A DNA stretch of 64,000 bases from an uncultured Burkholderiales bacterium (GTDB lineage Bacteria; Pseudomonadota; Gammaproteobacteria; Burkholderiales; Burkholderiaceae_C), in contig CAIJQQ010000005.1 in assembly GCA_903822825.1 (NCBI GenBank), forward strand, positions 32,848 through 96,847, given 5' to 3'. The notes below the pieces were generated by a model. It ran no database searches, was not told where the DNA came from, and saw only the letters and a program-made list of their open reading frames with translations. A program made the translations under genes and the position numbers. Of this stretch, positions 8,202-17,490 are shown piece by piece. How positions within the stretch are numbered: the first letter of the stretch is position 1; each line of letters starts with the position of its first letter.

Positions 8202-9521
8202 ATGAGCGATTTCAATCGTCGAAAGTTTTTGGAAAATTCAGCTGGCATGACCGCTTTGGCCGGTGCAGGCTCCATGCTGAGTCTGCCCGCCTCCGCGCAA
8301 AGCCTCAGCTTCAAGCCCGAAAAGGACGCCAAACTGCGCGTGCTGCGTTGGAGCCGCTTTGTGCAAGGCGACATCGACGCCTACATGGCCAACGTCAAGA
8401 AGTTCACTGAAAAAACAGGCATTCCTGTGCGAGTGGACAACGAAGGCTGGGAAGACGTGCGTCCCAAAGCCGCTGTGGCCGCCAACACGGGCGCCGGCCC
8501 TGACATCATTTTGTCGACCAACGACGACGCCAACCTGTATCCAGAAAAATTGCTGGATGTGACCGACCTGGCCGAATACCTCGGCAAGAAATACGGCGGT
8601 TGGTACCCCGCCTGTGAGGCCTACCTTCGTCCAGATGGCAAAAAATGGATCGGCATTGCCTTGGGCGCCTCCGGCTCTTACATGGTCTACCGCACCAGCC
8701 ACCTCAAAGCGGCAGGTTTTGACAGCTTCCCCAAAGACACGGCAGGCTTCTTGGCCATGTGCAAGGCCTTGCAAGCGAAGGGCACACCGGCTGGTTTGGC
8801 GCTGGGCAATGCCACAGGTGACGGCCTTTGGACCAACTGGCTGATCTGGTCACACGGCGGTCAACTGGTCGACAAAAACAACAAGGTCATCATTGACAGC
8901 CCAGAGACCATCAAGGCGCTCGAATACGCCAAAGAGTTGTATGCCACGTTCATTCCCGGCACTTTGTCTTGGCTTGACCCCAACAACAACAAAGCGTTCC
9001 TGGACAGCCAGATCAGCGTGACCAACAACGGCATCTCAATTTACTATGCCGCCAAGAATTCGACCGATCCCAAAGTCAAGGAACTGGCCGCGGACATCAA
9101 CCACGCCTCCTTCCCGATTGGACCTGTGGGCACGGCCACAGAGTCACACTTGTTCTTCAATCAGATGATCATGAAGTACACCAAGTACCCCAACGCAGCC
9201 AAAGAGTTCCTGCGCTTCATGATGGAAAAAGAGCAGTTTGACCCCTGGTTGACTGGCGCGGGCGGCTACATTGCCCAACCTCTGCGTGCATACGAAAGCA
9301 CCGGCATCTGGACTGTGGACCCCAAGCACACACCTTACCGCGACGGTGTCAAGAGCATGCGTCCAGCAGGCTACGCCGGCAAACTGGGCTACGCGTCTGC
9401 CGGTGCTGCAGCGGACTTCATTGTCACCAACATGGTGGCCGAAGCTGCCAGCGGTTCCAAAACACCGAAAGAGGCCGCTGAGCGCGCTCAAAAACGTGCG
9501 GAGCGTTACTACAAGGTTTGA
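8202..9521 (+). CDS. Sugar ABC transporter substrate-binding protein
   Basis: 439-aa extracellular solute-binding protein (family 1, MalE/UgpB-like). The N-terminus MSDFNRRKFLENSAG carries a twin-arginine pair (residues 6-7) followed by a hydrophobic stretch ending at ASAQS, so export to the periplasm through Tat is likely. The mature chain begins near residue 33 and has the length of carbohydrate-binding members. A good ribosome site AGGAGA precedes the ATG. It lies 41 bases after the ATPase gene; a hairpin separates it from the permeases, an arrangement that usually lets the binding protein be made in excess. Ligand unknown. Confidence 0.88.
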   Translation: MSDFNRRKFLENSAGMTALAGAGSMLSLPASAQSLSFKPEKDAKLRVLRWSRFVQGDIDAYMANVKKFTEKTGIPVRVDNEGWEDVRPKAAVAANTGAGPDIILSTNDDANLYPEKLLDVTDLAEYLGKKYGGWYPACEAYLRPDGKKWIGIALGASGSYMVYRTSHLKAAGFDSFPKDTAGFLAMCKALQAKGTPAGLALGNATGDGLWTNWLIWSHGGQLVDKNNKVIIDSPETIKALEYAKELYATFIPGTLSWLDPNNNKAFLDSQISVTNNGISIYYAAKNSTDPKVKELAADINHASFPIGPVGTATESHLFFNQMIMKYTKYPNAAKEFLRFMMEKEQFDPWLTGAGGYIAQPLRAYESTGIWTVDPKHTPYRDGVKSMRPAGYAGKLGYASAGAAADFIVTNMVAEAASGSKTPKEAAERAQKRAERYYKV

Positions 9522-9536
9522 CTTTTGAACCTGCGA

Positions 9537-9561
9537 GCGGCCAGAGCCCCCCTCTGGCCGC
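9537..9561 (+). promoter_or_regulatory. Hairpin between binding-protein and permease genes
   Basis: GCGGCCAGA, seven bases, TCTGGCCGC: a perfect 9-bp stem with no T-run, 15 bases after the binding-protein stop. It most likely stabilises the upstream message or partially terminates transcription, lowering permease expression. Its position directly against the GTG at 9562 argues that the next gene really starts at the later ATG. Confidence 0.6.
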
Positions 9562-9591
9562 GTGTTTGACAACCTGAACCGATTGCGCTCC

Positions 9592-10491
9592 ATGTTTGAG
9601 AAATTTCAAAATAGCCGCAACGCGCTGGGCTGGGCCTTCATGCTGCCCGCTGCCGTGCTGCTGCTGTTGTTCCTCACCTACCCGCTTGGACTGGGCACTT
9701 GGCTTGGGTTCACAGATGCCAAGGTCGGACGCGAAGGGGTGTGGATTGGTTTGGAAAATTTTTCCTTCCTGATCACCGACAGTGTCACGCAACTGGCACT
9801 CTTCAACACCTTGTTTTACACGGTGATTGCCAGCATTTTCAAATTCGTTTTAGGCTTGTACTTGGCGATACTGCTCAATAAAAACCTGCCCTTCAAGAGC
9901 TTTTTTCGTGCCGTTGTGCTGCTGCCCTGGATTGCACCGACCGCGCTTTCAGCGATTGCTTTTTGGTGGATTTACGACTCTCAATTTTCGATCATCAGCT
10001 GGTCCTTGGTGAGGTTGGGTTTGATCGACCACTACATCGACTTTCTGGGTGATCCTTGGAATGCCCGTTACTCAACCATTGCCGCCAACATCTGGCGCGG
10101 GGTGCCCTTCGTGGCCATTTCCTTGTTGGCGGGTCTGCAGACCATCTCGCCGTCCTACTACGAAGCTTCGGCCATCGACGGTGCCACACCTTGGCAGCAG
10201 TTCCGTCATGTGACGCTGCCGCTGCTGACCCCGATCATCGCCGTGGTCATGACGTTTTCAGTCTTGTTCACATTCACCGACTTCCAGTTGATCTATGTGC
10301 TCACACGGGGTGGTCCGCTCAATGCGACCCATTTGATGGCCACACTGTCTTTCCAACGCGCCATCTCTGGCGGCGCTCTGGGGGAAGGTGCGGCCCTTGC
10401 AACACTGATGGTCCCGTTCCTTCTGGGCGCCATCATGTTCAGTTATTTCGGACTTCAACGCCGTGCCTGGCAACAAGGAGGTGACAAATGA
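9592..10491 (+). CDS. Sugar ABC transporter permease (MalF/UgpA type)
   Basis: About 299-aa inner-membrane permease with six predicted transmembrane segments. The first is ALGWAFMLPAAVLLLLFLT. The permease EAA loop is visible as EASAIDGATPWQQFRHVTLP, which docks to the ATPase. A GTG at 9562 is in frame but sits immediately after the 9-bp hairpin, so ATG 9592 is preferred. Its end overlaps the next permease by four bases (ATGA), implying coupled translation and a heterodimeric channel. Confidence 0.85.
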   Translation: MFEKFQNSRNALGWAFMLPAAVLLLLFLTYPLGLGTWLGFTDAKVGREGVWIGLENFSFLITDSVTQLALFNTLFYTVIASIFKFVLGLYLAILLNKNLPFKSFFRAVVLLPWIAPTALSAIAFWWIYDSQFSIISWSLVRLGLIDHYIDFLGDPWNARYSTIAANIWRGVPFVAISLLAGLQTISPSYYEASAIDGATPWQQFRHVTLPLLTPIIAVVMTFSVLFTFTDFQLIYVLTRGGPLNATHLMATLSFQRAISGGALGEGAALATLMVPFLLGAIMFSYFGLQRRAWQQGGDK

Positions 10492-11363
10492 GCACCGGTA
10501 AAGACGACGCTGCGCAAGGCATGGACTTTTTGCAATCCATGCCCAGACGCTGGGTCACGACCTACATTCCAATTGGCATTTTCGTGTTTGTACTGTTGTT
10601 TCCCTTCTACTGGATGGTGATCACTTCGTTCAAGCCCAACGAAGAACTTTTGTCACGCGATGGCAACCCTTTTTGGTTCATCAACCCGACTCTGGCGCAC
10701 TTTGAAAAACTGCTGTTCCAAACCGCCTACCCAGCCTGGCTTTGGAACACCGTGGTGGTGTCTGTGGTCTCCACAGCGATTTCACTGGTGGCTTCGGTGC
10801 TGGCGGCCTACGCCATTGAACGGCTGCGGTTTCAAGGAGCCAAAACAGCGGGTGGAGCGATTTTCCTGGCCTATCTGGTGCCCCCATCCATCTTGTTCAT
10901 TCCATTGGCAGCCATCATCTTTCAGTTGGGTTTGTTCGACTCGCGCATGGCCCTGATCCTGTCCTATCCGACCTTTCTGATTCCGTTCTCAACCTGGCTG
11001 CTGATGAGCTATTTCCGCTCCATTCCTTACGAGCTTGAAGAATGCGCCTTGATCGACGGTGCCAGCCGCTGGCAAATTCTCACCAAAATCGTGCTGCCTC
11101 TAGCAGTACCGGGCCTGATTTCTGCAGGCATCTTTGCCTTCACACTGAGCTGGAACGAGTTCATCTATGCCTTGACCTTCATCTCATCTTCCGAGAACAA
11201 AACCGTGCCCGTGGGTGTCGTGACGGAACTGGTTGAAGGCGATGTCTACCACTGGGGCTCCCTGATGGCTGGCGCCTTATTGGGTTCCTTGCCTGTGGCC
11301 TTTGTGTATTCGTTCTTCGTCGAGCATTACGTTTCGGGCATGACCGGCTCCGTCAAAGAGTGA
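10488..11363 (+). CDS. Sugar ABC transporter permease (MalG/UgpE type)
   Basis: 291-aa inner-membrane permease, partner of the preceding protein. Six hydrophobic segments are visible, beginning with YIPIGIFVFVLLFPFYW, and the EAA loop reads EECALIDGASRWQILTKI. The TSFKP sequence after the first segment is typical of MalG-type permeases. It starts inside the stop of the first permease gene and is followed by a 99-bp gap containing an imperfect long hairpin before the dehydratase gene. Confidence 0.88.
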   Translation: MSTGKDDAAQGMDFLQSMPRRWVTTYIPIGIFVFVLLFPFYWMVITSFKPNEELLSRDGNPFWFINPTLAHFEKLLFQTAYPAWLWNTVVVSVVSTAISLVASVLAAYAIERLRFQGAKTAGGAIFLAYLVPPSILFIPLAAIIFQLGLFDSRMALILSYPTFLIPFSTWLLMSYFRSIPYELEECALIDGASRWQILTKIVLPLAVPGLISAGIFAFTLSWNEFIYALTFISSSENKTVPVGVVTELVEGDVYHWGSLMAGALLGSLPVAFVYSFFVEHYVSGMTGSVKE

Positions 11364-11370
11364 TGCTTGA

Positions 11371-11417
11371 TTGACGGCTGGGCAGCTGACGCAGCTTGAC
11401 TTGCCCCCCAGCGTCAA
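11371..11417 (+). promoter_or_regulatory. Long-arm inverted repeat between permease and dehydratase genes
   Basis: TTGACGGCTGGG (11371-11382) can pair with CCCAGCGTCAA (11407-11417) with one bulged base, leaving a 24-base loop. There is no T-run. It may be an operon-internal RNA structure limiting read-through, or chance. Confidence 0.35.
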
Positions 11418-11462
11418 GCTTGAGCACTGGGTTCTCATCACACTTTTTCACCTACAAACAAC

Positions 11463-13199
11463 ATGACTTCTACCCCCCGCAAAAAACCTGAAGACCTGCG
11501 CAGCCAGCAATGGTTTGGTCGCCAGGACCGCGACGGCTTTGCTTACCGCAGCTGGGTCAAGGGCAAGGGCGTGCCGCATGACCAGTTCGACGGCCGCCCC
11601 GTCATTGGCATTTGCAACACCTTCAGCGAACTGACCCCCTGCAACTCGCACTTTCGCACCCTGGCCGAGCAGGTGAAGATCGGCGTGTACGAGGCCGGTG
11701 GCTTTCCCCTTGAGTTTCCCGTGATGTCATTGGGCGAAACTCTGCTGCGCCCCACGGCCATGCTGTACCGCAACCTGGCCAGCATGGATGTCGAAGAATC
11801 CATTCGCGGCAACCCGATCGACGGCGTGGTGCTGCTCATGGGCTGCGACAAGACCACGCCCAGCTTGCTGATGGGTGCGTCCAGCGTGGGCCTGCCCACC
11901 ATTGGCGTGTCGGGTGGCCCCATGCTCAACGGCAAATGGCGCGGGCAAGAATTGGGTTCAGGCACTGGCGTGTGGAGCATGAGCGAGCAAGTGCGCGCGG
12001 GCACTCTCAAATTGGCCGACTTCTTTGAAGCCGAAAGCTGCATGCACCGCAGCCACGGCCACTGCATGACCATGGGCACCGCCAGCACCATGGCCAGCAT
12101 GGTCGAGGCCCTGGGCATTGGCCTGCCTGGCAACGCCGCCTACCCCGCAGTGGATGGCCGCCGCAATGTGTTGGCCCGCGATGCGGGTCGCCGCATTGTC
12201 GAGATGGTGCACACCGACCAGACCATCAACCAAGTGCTCACGCGCGAAGCCTTTGAAAATGCCATCCGCACGCTGGCCGCGATTGGTGGCTCAACCAACG
12301 CCGTGATCCACCTGATCGCGATTGCTGGTCGCTTGGGCCTGAAGCTCACCGTAGACGACTTCGAGCGCCTGGGCAGCGAACTGCCTTGCCTCTTGAATTT
12401 GCAACCCTCGGGCGAACACCTGATGGAAGACTTCTGCTACGCCGGCGGTCTGCCGGTGGTGATGAAAGAAATCGAACACCTGCTGCACAAAGACATCATC
12501 ACCGTGACCGGCAAAAGTGTGAGCGAAAACATTGCCAACGCCGTCAACTACGACCCGCGCGTCATCAAAACATTCGAGGGCCCGTTCAAAGAGAAGGCGG
12601 GCATCGCCATCCTGCGTGGCAACCTGGCCCCGCGCGGCGCGGTCATCAAGCCCAGCGCGGCCACGCCTGCGCTGATGGTGCACACCGGCCGTGCGGTGGT
12701 GTTTGAAGACAGCAACGACTTCCACAAACGCATCGACGACGAGAGCTTGGATGTCGATGAAAACTGCATTTTGGTGCTCAAGAACTGCGGCCCCAAGGGC
12801 TACCCCGGCATGGCCGAAGTGGGCAACATGCCGCTGCCCCCCAAGGTGCTGCGCAAAGGCATCACCGACATGGTGCGCATCTCAGACGCCCGCATGAGTG
12901 GCACGGCCTATGGCACCGTGGTGCTGCACACCACACCCGAAGCTGCTGCGGGTGGCCCGCTGGCTGTGGTGCAAAACGGCGACATGATCGAGCTGAACGT
13001 GCCGCAGCGCAAACTGCAACTGCTCATCAGCGACGAAGAACTGGCCCGCCGCCTGACCTTGTGGGAAAAGCCTGCGCCCGCCATGAACTCGGGCTACTGG
13101 AAGCTCTACATCGACCATGTGCTGCAAGCCGACGAAGGTGCGGACATGGATTTTTTGGTCGGCCAACGTGGCTCGGCTGTGCCCAAAGACAACCATTGA
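11463..13199 (+). CDS. Sugar-acid dehydratase, IlvD/Edd family
   Basis: 578-aa Fe-S dehydratase that removes water from an aldonate to give a 2-keto-3-deoxy acid. Cluster and Mg-site cysteines are visible in GICNTFSE, GCDKTTPS and CMHRSHGHCMTMG, and a C-terminal SDARMSGTAYG motif is present. The length and the HGHCMTMGTAS sequence fit the arabinonate/xylonate/gluconate dehydratase branch rather than the biosynthetic IlvD (about 555-615 aa). Context of KDG kinase, KDGal kinase and KDPGal aldolase downstream suggests gluconate or galactonate as substrate, with L-arabinonate as alternative. It is 16 bases upstream of the erythronate-dehydrogenase-like gene. Confidence 0.85.
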   Translation: MTSTPRKKPEDLRSQQWFGRQDRDGFAYRSWVKGKGVPHDQFDGRPVIGICNTFSELTPCNSHFRTLAEQVKIGVYEAGGFPLEFPVMSLGETLLRPTAMLYRNLASMDVEESIRGNPIDGVVLLMGCDKTTPSLLMGASSVGLPTIGVSGGPMLNGKWRGQELGSGTGVWSMSEQVRAGTLKLADFFEAESCMHRSHGHCMTMGTASTMASMVEALGIGLPGNAAYPAVDGRRNVLARDAGRRIVEMVHTDQTINQVLTREAFENAIRTLAAIGGSTNAVIHLIAIAGRLGLKLTVDDFERLGSELPCLLNLQPSGEHLMEDFCYAGGLPVVMKEIEHLLHKDIITVTGKSVSENIANAVNYDPRVIKTFEGPFKEKAGIAILRGNLAPRGAVIKPSAATPALMVHTGRAVVFEDSNDFHKRIDDESLDVDENCILVLKNCGPKGYPGMAEVGNMPLPPKVLRKGITDMVRISDARMSGTAYGTVVLHTTPEAAAGGPLAVVQNGDMIELNVPQRKLQLLISDEELARRLTLWEKPAPAMNSGYWKLYIDHVLQADEGADMDFLVGQRGSAVPKDNH

Positions 13200-13215
13200 T
13201 TTGCAAGGAAAAACC

Positions 13216-14220
13216 ATGCGTGTTCTGATCACCGGCGGTGCTGGATTTTTAGGTGCCCGACTGGCCCGCGAGATTTTGAAGCATGGCCACTTGGACGGCC
13301 AAAGCGTGAGCGAACTGGTCATTGCCGACCTGTTCCCCGCACCTGCCGACCTGCTGGCCGACCCCCGAGTCAAAGGCCATGCTGGCCCCATGCTGGAACA
13401 AGGTGACTTGTTCAAGACCGGTTTTGATGGCGTGTTCCACTTGGCCTCGGCCGTCTCGGGCGAGTGCGAACTCGACTTCGACCTGGGCTTGCGCTCCAAC
13501 GTGGACAGCAGCCGCTTGCTGCTCGACAGCATCAGGGCTTCAGGTAAGGCCCCACGCTTGGTCTTCGCCAGCTCGGTCGCGGTGTTCGGCCCGGATGCGG
13601 CCAACCCCATGCCCGCTCTGGTGGCCGACACCACCTTGCCCACACCGCAAACCTCTTACGGCACTCACAAGCTGATGATCGAGCACATGGTGGCTGACTA
13701 CACCCGCAAAGGTTTCATCGACGGCCGCGCAGCGCGACTGATGACCGTGACCGTGCGCCCAGGCAAACCCAACGGCGCAGCATCCTCCTTCTTCAGCGGC
13801 ATCATCCGCGAGCCGCTGGCGGGCACCCACACCAGCTGCCCGGTGGATGCCAGCGTCTCCCACCCCATGTCATCTCCGGGCAACACCATCCATGGGTTGA
13901 TCACGGTGTTCGAGGCCAGCCGAGAAGCCATCGGTGGACGCATGGCATTGAACCTGCCCGGTTTGAATGTGTCAGTGGGCCAGATGCTGGCCGCACTGGA
14001 AAAAGTAGCCGGTCCCGCCGTGCGTGCCCGCGTGACATTTGAGCGCGATGAACGGATCGCGGGCATTGTGGACAACTGGGCCAAAGGCTGCACCTTCGAG
14101 CGTGCCCATTCGCTGGGCTTGCGTGCCGATGCCAGCTTTGAAACCATCATCGAGCAGTACATCGAAGACTGCAAAATCCGGCCCGGCTACCCCGCCCAAG
14201 CGCTGGACGGCTTGAAGTGA
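13216..14220 (+). CDS. denD: NAD-dependent epimerase/dehydratase family, D-erythronate dehydrogenase-like
   Basis: 334-aa extended SDR. Cofactor motif GGAGFLG follows the start MRVLITGG; catalytic Tyr/Lys are in SYGTHKLMIEHMV; and the sequence VRPGKPNGAASSFFSGIIRE is, from memory, a hallmark of the D-erythronate (DenD) subgroup. That enzyme oxidises D-erythronate at C2 with NAD+. ATG 13216 is chosen because it has an AAGGAA site and starts the Rossmann fold directly; an upstream in-frame start would overlap the dehydratase. In this island it may act on another aldonate. Family sure, substrate moderate. Confidence 0.7.
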   Translation: MRVLITGGAGFLGARLAREILKHGHLDGQSVSELVIADLFPAPADLLADPRVKGHAGPMLEQGDLFKTGFDGVFHLASAVSGECELDFDLGLRSNVDSSRLLLDSIRASGKAPRLVFASSVAVFGPDAANPMPALVADTTLPTPQTSYGTHKLMIEHMVADYTRKGFIDGRAARLMTVTVRPGKPNGAASSFFSGIIREPLAGTHTSCPVDASVSHPMSSPGNTIHGLITVFEASREAIGGRMALNLPGLNVSVGQMLAALEKVAGPAVRARVTFERDERIAGIVDNWAKGCTFERAHSLGLRADASFETIIEQYIEDCKIRPGYPAQALDGLK

Positions 14221-14231
14221 ACTGACACAAG

Positions 14232-14261
14232 GCCACCACGCTCATGCATGGGGGCTTTTTT
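14232..14261 (+). terminator. Probable intrinsic terminator
   Basis: GCCACC (14232-14237) pairs with GGGGGC (14250-14255) with one mismatch and is followed by TTTTTTG and then further T residues. It sits 11 bases after the upstream stop, between convergent genes. Confidence 0.5.
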
Positions 14262-14265
14262 GTTT

Positions 14266-15546
14266 TTAAAAATGCGTGCTGATCGCCCCGCTGATGCGGC
14301 CGTCGTCTTCGATGAGCGCCAACCAGCGCCATTTGTCGAAGGTGGTGCAGGGGTGAGAAATGCCCAAGGCCACGCGGTCACCCACTTGCGGCCAAACGCC
14401 CTCGACATCAAACGCCATGTGGGCGTGCTGATCACTCAGCGCCTTCACTTGCCAGCTCTTGTGCGCTGCCTCAATGGCAGAACCAGCACGCTGGTCTTTG
14501 GGTGCCCAGCGAACCGGCATGGGCATGCACTGGTCAAAGGACAGATCCCGCCGTCCGGCACTCAAAATCGCCAACCCTGGCTCGGGCACCGACTGCACCT
14601 TGACCCACACCTCCAGGGCAGGTTGCAACGAAGAACTCAAGCCCTCTCGCGCCTCCACCAACTTCAGGTAGCGGGCGTAGTTCCAGTGGTCGTGCGTCAC
14701 ATAGCAGCCCGAGCGCAAGACGCCTTGCACCAGGCGGCCTTTGACCTGCAGCTTCAGCATCGGGATCACCAAATCGAACACGGCAGAACCGCCTGCCGAG
14801 AGCAAAACCTCGCCGCTGCCCCACAGGTTCTGCCCATCGATCTGCTGCACCAAAGCTTGCACACTGCGCACCAGAGCGCTCACCGCTTCGATGTCATGGG
14901 CACTGTCGCACTGCCCCAGTCCGCCCTCGTAACACTCCACCCCGCCCAAGCGCACAACGGGCGAGGCCGCGATGGCCTGCGCCAAAGTCAGAGCCTGCTC
15001 GTGCGTGCGGCAACCGGTGCGGTAACCGGCAATGCCCAACTCCAGCAGCACGTCCCAGCAGCGGGCGTTACCTCGCCGAGCGCCCCAATCGGCCAGGACC
15101 TGCAACTGCGACAGCGAATCGACCAGAAACCAGACACGTGCCTGCGGGTGTTGACGCAACAAAAGATCCAACCCGTCCAGGTCGGCATCAGACACCAACT
15201 GATTTGCAATGATGGCGCGCTGCGCCCCCGCCGCCAGACCCACGCGCAACTGGTGAGGATTGGCAAAGGTCAGGCCCCAAGCACCGGCTTGCAACTGCAG
15301 ACGGAACAACTCGGGCGACAAGGTGGTCTTGCCGTGCGGCGCCAAAGCCACGCCTTTGCGCTGTACAAAATCTTGCATCCAGGCCAGGTTGTGCGTGAGC
15401 GCCGGGCGGCGCAACACGGCCACCGGGTAGGCCAGCGCATCGTCGAGCAAGCTCCAGTCACGGGTGCCCAACTGCGAGACCGCGCAGGGCTCGGCCGCCA
15501 AGGGGAAACCTTTGCAAGTGGCGTTCAGTACAAAATCGTTTTCCAT
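14266..15546 (-). CDS. Fold-type III PLP enzyme, D-serine dehydratase-like/amino acid deaminase
   Basis: 426-aa protein with an N-terminal alanine-racemase-like barrel and a C-terminal D-serine-dehydratase-like domain. The PLP lysine is in LAPHGKTTLSP and a PLP phosphate loop is probable at GSAVFD. The C-terminal SHPCTTFDKW carries the His and Cys that bind zinc in eukaryotic D-serine dehydratase relatives. Homologs cleave or deaminate D-3-hydroxy amino acids to 2-keto acids. It is transcribed opposite to the rest of the island and divergently from KDG kinase. Its job next to sugar-acid genes is unclear; it could supply keto acids or remove D-amino acids released with cell-wall sugars. Substrate not determinable. 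Confidence 0.75.
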   Translation of the reverse strand: MENDFVLNATCKGFPLAAEPCAVSQLGTRDWSLLDDALAYPVAVLRRPALTHNLAWMQDFVQRKGVALAPHGKTTLSPELFRLQLQAGAWGLTFANPHQLRVGLAAGAQRAIIANQLVSDADLDGLDLLLRQHPQARVWFLVDSLSQLQVLADWGARRGNARCWDVLLELGIAGYRTGCRTHEQALTLAQAIAASPVVRLGGVECYEGGLGQCDSAHDIEAVSALVRSVQALVQQIDGQNLWGSGEVLLSAGGSAVFDLVIPMLKLQVKGRLVQGVLRSGCYVTHDHWNYARYLKLVEAREGLSSSLQPALEVWVKVQSVPEPGLAILSAGRRDLSFDQCMPMPVRWAPKDQRAGSAIEAAHKSWQVKALSDQHAHMAFDVEGVWPQVGDRVALGISHPCTTFDKWRWLALIEDDGRISGAISTHF

Positions 15547-15627
15547 GTCTCGGTGCTCCGTTCATCGCGTGGCCAGTTTGGCGGTGATTCTCCCACCACG
15601 GGCTGAGCCTTTACTGCATTGACTCAC

Positions 15628-16590
15628 ATGACACGCCCTTCGAAAACCCTCGACATCGTCGCCCTCGGCGAAGCCATGGTCGAGTTCAACCAGCGGCCCC
15701 AATCAAACGCGAACGATCCTCCTTTGTACCTTCAAGGCTTTGGCGGAGACACCAGCAACGCTGCCATTGCCGCGGCCCGCGCTGGTGCGCGTGTGGCCTA
15801 CCTGAGCCGCTTGGGCGCCGACCGCTGGGGTGACCGCCTCGTGGATTTGTGGCAGCATGAAAACGTAGACACCACCCCAGTGCTGCGTGACGCGCAAGCG
15901 CCCACAGGCATGTACTTTGTGAGCCACGACGCGCAAGGCCACCACTTCAGTTATGCACGCGCAGGGTCAGCTGCCAGCCGCATGCAGCCGCAAGACCTCG
16001 GGCACTGGCAAGCCGCCATTGCCAGCAGCCAGTGGCTGCACCTGTCGGGCATCACGCTGGCGATTTCGGGCTCGGCCTGCGACACGGCTTTGGCCGCCAT
16101 TGAGCACGCGCGCAGCGTGGGCACGAGCGTGGCACTTGACTCGAACTTGCGCTTGTCGCTGTGGCCGCTGGCCCGTGCGCGGGCCTGCATACGCCATGCT
16201 GCCAGCCTGTGTGATTTGTTTTTGCCCAGCCTGGAAGACATGACCGCCCTCACGGGCCTGACCCAAGCGCAAGACATCATCGGCTGGAGCCATGCGCAAG
16301 GCGCGGCGCTTGTGGTGCTCAAGTTGGGGGCCGATGGTGCGCTCGCCAGCGATGGCCAGACGCAGCGCACTTTACCGGGCCACCGTGTGCAAGCGGTGGA
16401 TGCCACCGGGGCAGGCGACTGTTTTGCAGGCAACCTGTTAGCGCGCCTGTCCGCGGGCGAGAGCTTGTGGGACGCTGCAGCTTATGCCAATGCTGCTGCC
16501 GCTTTGTCGGTGCAGGGCTATGGCGCAGTCTCACCCTTGCCCCGTCACGGTGCGGTGCTGGACCTCTTGATGAAAGCGCATGCACCATGA
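15628..16590 (+). CDS. kdgK: 2-dehydro-3-deoxygluconate kinase, PfkB family
   Basis: About 320-aa ribokinase-fold kinase phosphorylating KDG to KDPG with ATP. Visible: substrate-side motif GEAMVEFNQ near the start, the GGDTSNAAIAAARAG glycine motif, and the catalytic DATGAGDCFAGN with the anion hole and base Asp. A TTG at 15619 is in frame, but ATG 15628 fits the family. The stop overlaps the following kinase gene by four bases, so both kinases are co-translated. Product KDPG would be split by Eda (31.0-31.7 kb) or by the adjacent aldolase. Confidence 0.85.
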   Translation: MTRPSKTLDIVALGEAMVEFNQRPQSNANDPPLYLQGFGGDTSNAAIAAARAGARVAYLSRLGADRWGDRLVDLWQHENVDTTPVLRDAQAPTGMYFVSHDAQGHHFSYARAGSAASRMQPQDLGHWQAAIASSQWLHLSGITLAISGSACDTALAAIEHARSVGTSVALDSNLRLSLWPLARARACIRHAASLCDLFLPSLEDMTALTGLTQAQDIIGWSHAQGAALVVLKLGADGALASDGQTQRTLPGHRVQAVDATGAGDCFAGNLLARLSAGESLWDAAAYANAAAALSVQGYGAVSPLPRHGAVLDLLMKAHAP

Positions 16591-17477
16591 GGCCCTTGAT
16601 CGCCATTGACTGGGGCACCTCATCGTTGCGCGGCGCGCGAATTGGCACGGGGGGCCAGGTGCTTGAATCGTGCGAATTTGCTCGCGGCATCCTCACGGTG
16701 CCACCGGGCCAGTTCGAAACGGTATTCAATGAACACTTCAGCGACTGGATGCAAGCGCCCGATGCGCTGTGCCTGATCTCGGGCATGGCGGGCAGCCGCC
16801 AAGGCTGGCAAGAAGCACCCTACTGCCCTTGCCCTGCGGGCTTCACTGAACTGGGCCAGCACCTGCGCTGGCTGAAACAAAATCGCATCGCCCTGGTGCC
16901 GGGCCTGAGCTGCATGGGCGAGGATGCCCTGAACACCCCCGACGTGATGCGCGGTGAAGAAGTGCAAATTTTTGGTGCGCTGCAGTTGGCCGGGCGAGAC
17001 AGCGCCACCTTGGTGCTGCCGGGCACGCACAGCAAATGGGTTCAAGTGCAAAGTGGCCGCGTCACGCATTTCCAGACCTGCATGACCGGCGAGGTCTACG
17101 GCTTGCTCAGCCAACACTCGATCTTGGGCAAGACCCTCGATTTGACCGGCGCCTTCGAAGAAGTGGCATTTTTGCAAGGCGTGGACCACAGCCAGCAAGC
17201 GGGCAGCTTGCTCAAACACCTGTTTGCCGTGCGAACACTCGGCCTGTTTGACCGCGTGCCCGCCAAGGCCCTGCCCAGTTTCCTGTCAGGCTTGCTGATT
17301 GGCGAGGAGTTGCGACATCCAACCGGGTCCAAGTTGCAAGGTCCGGTGATCGTGATCGGCAGCGACACACTCACATTGCGGTACACACTGGCTCTGCAGC
17401 ACCTGGGCATGGCATGCCAAAGTCGAGGGGCAGAGGCCACTTGGGCGGGCTTGTTTGCACTGGCCTGTGCTAGTTGA
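16587..17477 (+). CDS. dgoK: 2-dehydro-3-deoxygalactonokinase
   Basis: 296-aa kinase converting 2-keto-3-deoxygalactonate to its 6-phosphate in the D-galactonate (DeLey-Doudoroff) route. The start MRPLIAIDWGTSSLRGARI shows the DWGTSSLR nucleotide-binding sequence typical of DgoK; LPGTHSKWVQV and MTGEVYGLLSQHS are also typical. Start chosen at the ATG overlapping the kdgK stop (ATGA); upstream in-frame codons would read through kdgK. It is followed by the KDPGal aldolase gene after a short gap holding a REP-like repeat. Confidence 0.88.
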   Translation: MRPLIAIDWGTSSLRGARIGTGGQVLESCEFARGILTVPPGQFETVFNEHFSDWMQAPDALCLISGMAGSRQGWQEAPYCPCPAGFTELGQHLRWLKQNRIALVPGLSCMGEDALNTPDVMRGEEVQIFGALQLAGRDSATLVLPGTHSKWVQVQSGRVTHFQTCMTGEVYGLLSQHSILGKTLDLTGAFEEVAFLQGVDHSQQAGSLLKHLFAVRTLGLFDRVPAKALPSFLSGLLIGEELRHPTGSKLQGPVIVIGSDTLTLRYTLALQHLGMACQSRGAEATWAGLFALACAS

Positions 17478-17490
17478 CCTGTTGAGTCTC

